Assembly: GCA_905221605.1 (NCBI GenBank)
Contig: CAJNDS010002257.1
Location: forward strand, 336,422-400,421
Direction of reading: 5' to 3'
DNA: 64,000 bases
From: Symbiodinium natans
Taxonomy: Eukaryota; Sar; Dinophyceae; Suessiales; Symbiodiniaceae
Notes under the pieces: generated by a model
What the model was told of the DNA's origin: nothing
Databases searched by the model: none
The model's input: only the letters and a program-made list of their open reading frames with translations
Shown: in pieces, positions 59,518 to 64,000 of the stretch
How the letters are laid out: each line of letters begins with the position of its first letter
How positions within the stretch are numbered: position 1 is the first letter of the stretch
Translations under genes and position numbers: made by a program

Positions 59518-59870
59518 AAGGTTTAGGGTTTAGGATTTGGGGTTTAGGGTTTAGGGTTTATGATTTAGGGCTTGGGGCTGAAGTTCTCGGACTTCAGGTT
59601 TAGGGTTTAGGGCTCCGGGTGGAAGTACCTCCCAGAAAAAACACGTGAATCTCCTCACTAAATACTGTCTATCACTGGATCACTATGGCATATTTGCAAA
59701 AAAAGCAATTACGGGAACATGTACTATGGGGGGAGGGCAGCACTAGAGGAGGAGACAAGGGTTTTGAGTCAGGGTTTAGGGTTGAGGGTTTAGGGTTTAG
59801 GGTTTCGGGTTTCGGGTTTCGGGTTTCGGGTTTAGGGTTTAGGGTTTAGGGTTTAGGGTTTAGGGCTTTA
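59518..59870 (+). repeat. TTTAGGG blocks around a unique island
   Basis: Degenerate TTTAGGG at 59518-59620 and TTTAGGG/TTTCGGG at 59770-59870. The island between has no frame I trust. Confidence 0.88.
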
Positions 59871-60234
59871 GATCGCAGGGCTCCAAGATTCAACAGGCCT
59901 AGCCACTTCCTGCCCAACATTATCCCCAAACCCTCCACATGTCACAATCCCTAAACCCTGCTAAAGCTTGGGGACGAGCCAGGACCATGTCGGAACAGTT
60001 GCGGAGACACCTTCAAGACATGTGGAGCCCGAGGCCCTGAATCCTACGCGTCCCCAACTGCCCATAATGGGGGGTGCGGGGCCCTCTGAATCGCAGCTAC
60101 TAAAGGAAAAATGAAGGGTAGTTGGGGGGTGCCAAAGCCCTGCCCTGGCGGTTTCAAATCCTAAACCCTGAACTTCAAAACAAGTCCCTGAGCCCTGAAC
60201 CGCAAAATCGTGAATTCCTAGATTCCAAAACCCT

Positions 60235-60405
60235 GAACCTAGAAAACAAAAACAACTCCAAGGCGCTTCGTGCCCGAGCTGAACGTGACGCCGTAAACAT
60301 TGTCTTCATTCACCTGCAAACGGAAAGCAAGATTGGGGTTTACGAGTTAGGGCTCATAACTTACATCCGTCTGCTGGAACACATGCTCTTGCAGGATCAC
60401 ACATG
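60235..60405 (+). CDS. candidate terminal exon
   Basis: Reads SKALRARAERDAVNIVFIHL, QTESKIGVYELGLITYIRLL then EHMLLQDHT and stops at TGA. The same frame is open upstream to 60122 through repeat-derived sequence. Helical, leucine-rich end. Product unknown. Confidence 0.4.
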
Positions 60406-60409
60406 AGCA

Positions 60410-60790
60410 GCCAGAATACACATCAAGACATGCTAAACCGCAAGTGGATGCTTCACCTCCCCCTCAATGCATGAAGCTCAAAACTCACGACACCTGACGT
60501 TGATGCTTTCGGCCTGTGCTTCTGCTAACCAAAACGCTAGCCAATAAAACAACCGATAAATCAAATCTTCTGGACAAAAACCTACTGCTAACCAAAACGC
60601 AGGCCCCACGACCGGCACTCGTCCAATGATAATAGAATAGTAGCAATGACAGAAATACTTGAAACCGTGAGACAAAATAATGGTATAGTGATAAAAGCAA
60701 CAGCAATAATGATAAGAACAATTAATAACAACAATCGCCATATTGGAGACAAATTCATGTACTCGCACTTCCCCACCCTTGCCTCCACCC
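60410..60790. other. unique spacer, AT-rich DNA and C run
   Basis: TGCTAACCAAAACGC occurs twice (60522 and 60587). 60625-60740 is AT-rich (ATAATAA-like). 60788-60803 is a C run. No gene. Confidence 0.6.
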
Positions 60791-60802
60791 CCCCCCCCCC
60801 CC

Positions 60803-61035
60803 CGAAAGCCCAAGAAAAACTGGTACCATATCATCTGCAGGAAACGCACCAAGCTAAACGTGCCATGGATCTACGGGTTTTGGGCTTGGGCATATTAGAG
60901 TTTCAGGATCGGCCCGGCCATGATCTGCAACTGCCGCGCCCGCCTCGAATCTTGAGCAGCCAACGTCACCTCTCTGTTGACCTTTGTGGGACAGTTCCAC
61001 TCCCCAAACTTCCCTACGTAGGAAGATTCCCGTAG
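60803..61035 (+). CDS. candidate coding island after a C run
   Basis: Open from the C run to TAG: AQEKLVPYHLQETHQAKRAM, DRPGHDLQLPRPPRILSSQR and SVDLCGTVPLPKLPYVGRFP. A 30-base in-frame stretch (60878-60907) begins GTTTTG and ends TTTCAG and may be a tiny intron. Product unknown. Confidence 0.33.
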
Positions 61036-61096
61036 GAAGAAACCTCTCCAGGTTTCATTAAAATAGGAGTAGCTTCAAGCACGAACCTGCACAAGC

Positions 61097-61305
61097 GTGA
61101 GCTCCAAACCTGACAAGCAGCCCCGATATCCCAAAATCCGAAACCATTGGGCTGTAGGGCTATTGCGTTTGGGGGCTCAGGGCTGCGAAGCTACGGAAAC
61201 CCTGCAACTTAAGCGGCAGAGCATATACGCCACCTCGGACCAACTCAGCTTGAATTCTGGCGACGCATCCAACCTCTCAGCAAGCCGAGGCCCCATTGGG
61301 TTTGG
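61097..61305 (+). CDS. candidate coding island, about 70 codons
   Basis: SKPDKQPRYPKIRNHWAVGL, GCEATETLQLKRQSIYATSD and LSLNSGDASNLSASRG, then GG|GTTTGG and a long TTTAGGG array. Product unknown. Confidence 0.33.
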
Positions 61306-61320
61306 GGTTCATAGGGTCTA

Positions 61321-61720
61321 GGGTTGAGTGTTTAGGGTTTAGGGTTTAGGGTTTAGGGTTTAGGGTTTAGGGTTTAGGGTTTAGGGTTTAGGGTTTAGGG
61401 TTTAGGGTTTAGGGTTTGGGGTTTAGGGTTTAGGGTTTAGGGTTTAGGGTTTAGGGTTTAGGGTTTCGGTTTAGGGTTTTGGGTTTTGGGGGTTTTTTGG
61501 GTTTGGGTTTTGGGTTTGGGTTTAGGGTTTAGGGGGTTTAGGGTTTAGGGTTTAGAGTTTAGGGTTTAGGGTTTAGGGTTGAGGGTTGAGGGTTCAGGGT
61601 TCAGGGTTCAGGGTTCAGGGTTCAGGGTTCAGGGTTCAGGGTTCAGGGTTCAGGGTTCAGGGTTCAGGGTTCAGGGTCTAGGGTTTGGTTTAGGGTTTAG
61701 AGTTTAGGGTTTAGGGTATT
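61321..61720 (+). repeat. TTTAGGG array with homogenised TTCAGGG block
   Basis: About 55 units. 61591-61676 is a nearly pure run of TTCAGGG, a local amplification of one variant. Confidence 0.96.
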
Positions 61721-61754
61721 CACAATCAGTTGGAGGTAAATTAGGATGTAAGAA

Positions 61755-62080
61755 TTTCTAGCCCAGACCTTTGGCCAGCAACGAAACGCATTGTTTTGGA
61801 GCAATTTTTTGCCCCAAGCCTTTGGCTGGCCACGAGCACTCGGGGGTCTGTTTTTCTAAGTCCCCCCTGCAGGGGGGCTTAGGGGCCTAACCCCCTCCTC
61901 GGGTATCCCCGAGAAACGCACTGTTTTGGCATAGTTTTGACCCCAGACCTTTGGCCAGCCACGAAACGCCCTGTTTTGGAGTAATTTTTGGCCTGGAGGG
62001 TGGCTTAGGGGGGCTCACCCCCTCCTGCAACACCCCGCCCGAAGAAAAGCCGCGCGCAAAGAAACGCGCTGTTTTTCCAG
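61755..62080 (+). repeat. diverged repeats of CCTTTGGCCAGCCACGAAACGC
   Basis: Motifs CCAGACCTTTGGCCAGC, ACGAAACGCRYTGTTTTGGA and TTTTTGGCC recur at 61767, 61815, 61912, 61945 and 62062 with variable spacing, plus repeated CCCCTCCT/CTTAGGGG pieces. Confidence 0.75.
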
Positions 62081-62084
62081 GGAG

Positions 62085-62215
62085 ACTCTGAAGTTGGACA
62101 CTCCAGAGACTCTGCGGCTGGGCACTCCAGGAAATCTCTGGGGTTGGGCACTCCAGGGACACTCTAGAGTTGGGCGCTCCAGGGACACTTTGGGGTCGGG
62201 CACTCCACGGATTCG
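62085..62215 (+). repeat. about 28-bp minisatellite GGGCACTCCAGGGACTCTNG
   Basis: Five units of TTGGGCACTCCAGGGACACTCT type. Overlapping minus-strand frames (PECPWSAQPQ-like) are repeat artefacts. Confidence 0.92.
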
Positions 62216-62289
62216 CGAGTAGACGACGGGGCGAGGAGAAAGAGTTCCGGGCCAGGAGAAGAGTTGAGTTTAAAATCTAACAACCCGAG

Positions 62290-63010
62290 GGTGGGGAATA
62301 ACAATACCAAAAAACAACAACAAGAATAATAATGATATTAATAATCATAAATAATAAAAGGAAGAAGAACAATAATAATGATACTATTAGCAATAATAAT
62401 AATAATAATAGTAGAAGTAATAATAGCAATAATATTGTTAATAATAATAAGAATAATAATAATGATAAGAATAGTAATAATTAAAAATCAAAGATGAAAA
62501 AAAAACTAATAAGAATAAGAATAAGAATAAGAATAAGAATAAGAATAAGAATAAGAATAAGAATAAGAATAAGAATAAGAATAAGAATAAGAATAAGAAT
62601 AAGAATAAACAGAGTAACAATAATAATATATTGAAAATAATGATAATATAATAATAATAGTAATAATAGTAACAATAGTAATAATAGTAATAACAGTAAT
62701 AATAGTAATAATAGTAATAATAGTGGTAATAGTAATAACAGTAACAATAGTAACAATAGTAACAATAGTAGTAATAATAGTAATAATAGTAATAATAGTA
62801 ATAATAGTAATAATAGTAATAGTAATAATAGTAATAATAGCAATAATAGCAATAATAGTAATAATAGTAATAATAGTAATAATAGTAATAATAGTAATCA
62901 TAAAAAATAAAAATGAAAAAACTAATAAGAATAAGAATAAGAATAAAAAGAGTAACAATAATAATGACAATAATAATAATAATAATAATAACAATAACAA
63001 TAACACTAAA
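62290..63010 (+). repeat. AT-rich microsatellite block
   Basis: (AATAAT)-rich DNA, then pure (AATAAG)n at 62508-62606, then (AATAGT)n at 62650-62900 with AAC/AGC variants, then (AATAAC)n. Poly-Leu/Ile/Tyr frames are artefacts. Confidence 0.97.
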
Positions 63011-63029
63011 AATAAAATGGCAAGAAGTC

Positions 63030-63125
63030 ACGCCAAGGAGCTGGAAAGGGTCGATGTTGATGGCCAGCTTCGGGAGGAAGTAGTAGCGGCTCTTCGAGAG
63101 GTCCTCGCCCCCGGCTTTCGGCTTC
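63030..63125 (-). CDS. candidate exon
   Basis: Minus frame KAGGEDLSKSRYYFLPKLAI then NIDPFQLLG ends at GGC|GTGACT. The plus strand is also open (MARSHAKELERVDVDGQLRE). Strand uncertain; product unknown. Confidence 0.28.
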
Positions 63126-63147
63126 GGGTTTCGGGTTCAGGGTTTTT

Positions 63148-63345
63148 GGGGTTTAGGATTTAGGGTTTAGGGTTTAGGGTTTAGGGTTTAGGGTTAGGGT
63201 TTCGGGTGTAGGGTGGGTTTAGGATTTGGGGTTTAGGGTTTGGGGTTTAGGATTTAGGGTTCAGGGTTCAGGGCTTAGGGTTCAGTGGTTAGGGCTTATG
63301 GTTTAGGGTTCAGGGCTCAGGGTTTAAGGTTCAGGGCTTAAGGCG
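63148..63345 (+). repeat. TTTAGGG block, degenerate
   Basis: TTTAGGG with TTCAGGG, TTTGGGG and TTAAGGT variants. Confidence 0.9.
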
Positions 63346-63668
63346 TGAGTTGGGAGAATTCTAGAATTGAAGTCCCCTTGACCCTCTCTCATATGGCCAC
63401 ACAACCTTATGCCCTAAAACCCTAACCCTACTAGCATTTCTGAATTAGGAGGTGTTATGGGATCTTCTATACCATCCGAAGTAGAGTAGAAGCTGATGAC
63501 CCTTTTTTAGGGCTTGGGAGTATAGGGTTTTGGGGCTTTGGGAGTTTAGCATTTTGTGGTTTGGGGGTTTAGGGGTTCGGGGGGTGTCGGGTTGAACCCC
63601 CCTTTCGGGTTTGGGGTCTAGGGTCCCTAAACCCTAAAAAAAACCTAAACCCTAAACCCTAAACCCCC

Positions 63669-63772
63669 ACCCTCCTTGACCTTTGACTGGAGCAGGCGTG
63701 TGGAACTCTCCCGGCCACGGGAGGCTTCGCCGCGGGAGCTGGATTTTGACGTCTCGGCAGTCCAGGCTTAGG
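63669..63772 (+). CDS. candidate terminal exon
   Basis: Reads SLTFDWSRRVELSRPREASP then RELDFDVSAVQA to TAG. Preceded by a CCCTAAA block (63622-63665). Product unknown. Confidence 0.28.
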
Positions 63773-63779
63773 GGTTTAC

Positions 63780-63880
63780 CCTAAACCCTTCACCCTTGAA
63801 CCCGAAACCCCTAAACCCTAGAGTTTAGGGTTTAGGGTTTTTGGTTTGGGGTCTGGGGTCTGGGGTTTGGGCTTTGGGGG
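63780..63880. repeat. CCCTAAA then TTTAGGG/TTTGGGG block
   Basis: Orientation switches at about 63820. Confidence 0.85.
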
Positions 63881-63889
63881 TTTTCAGCT

Positions 63890-64000
63890 TTAAGGTTCAG
63901 GTCCATTTGAGGGGGTCCTTGTTGAGAAGGACTCCAGTTGATAAACGGTGCCGATAAGAAGGGGCGGCCATAATTCAGCCTATTGGGAACAGCCTCCCCC
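63890..64000 (-). CDS. candidate exon at window edge
   Basis: After AATAG|G the minus frame reads LNYGRPFLSAPFINWSPSQQ then PPQMDLNLKAENP into repeat. Its upstream part lies outside the window. Confidence 0.25.

Noticed and set aside
62438-63163. Poly-Leu, poly-Tyr and Ile/Val ORFs up to 197 codons
   Set aside because: Translations of AATAGT, AATAAG and AATAAC microsatellites.
1-64000. rRNA, tRNA and dinoflagellate spliced-leader genes
   Set aside because: I saw no rRNA core motifs, no convincing tRNA cloverleaf and no spliced-leader sequence by eye. A covariance-model scan would be decisive.

Overview
This is nuclear DNA from a eukaryote. It carries no ribosomal RNA, no recognisable tRNA, no CRISPR array and no bacterial operon. 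The dominant feature is the 7-base telomere-type repeat TTTAGGG (CCCTAAA on the other strand). It recurs as clean or degenerate arrays from base 9 to the last kilobase, in both orientations, so most blocks are interstitial. That repeat type occurs in plants, many algae and several alveolates. Together with the heavy load of satellites, introner-like elements with 8-bp target duplications, and a broken non-LTR retrotransposon, it suggests an alga or alveolate (dinoflagellate or chromerid-like). No gene fixes the species.

Layout. 0-2.9 kb: telomere repeat mixed with short unique islands. 2.9-6.9 kb: five copies of an 825-bp tandem unit. 7.0-7.9 kb: GC-rich and 12-bp minisatellites. 8-38 kb: alternating TTTAGGG blocks and unique islands of about 60-250 bp, with AT-rich microsatellites (15.5, 17.6, 19.8 kb), a long (CCCCACCAAAA)n array (28.7-29.3 kb) and small inverted-repeat elements. 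38.5-41 kb: a fold-back element, a decayed satellite and microsatellites. 41-43.8 kb: islands and G-rich DNA. 43.8-46.6 kb: four different minisatellites, G-rich tracts, a perfect 54-bp-arm palindrome, a 100-N assembly gap and a (CA)n run. 46.6-54 kb: islands. 54.1-56.75 kb: a decayed retroelement. 57-64 kb: islands and AT-rich microsatellites.

Coding content. There are no long intact genes. Many unique islands hold short open frames bounded by AG and GT, as in a gene with short exons. In several places two or three neighbouring islands join in matching phase across a GT-AG spacer made largely of TTTAGGG/CCCTAAA repeat. The best are 11602-12309 (minus; ATG to TGA in three exons), 14600-15287 (plus), 30664-31125 (plus), 33849-34246 (minus), 34879-35142 (plus) and 56745-56963 (plus). 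I therefore propose split genes whose introns are filled with telomere-type repeat. An open frame of 30-50 codons in one of six frames is common by chance, so single-island calls have low confidence and all splice models need transcript data. None of these products is recognisable as a known family. The only confident protein homology is the retroelement (RNase H, reverse transcriptase, C-terminal region).

Most interesting: telomere repeat as intron material; two families of short inverted-repeat elements that look like introners (one with an 8-bp target duplication, one whose ends coincide with GT and AG); and a retroelement with RNase H placed before the reverse transcriptase.
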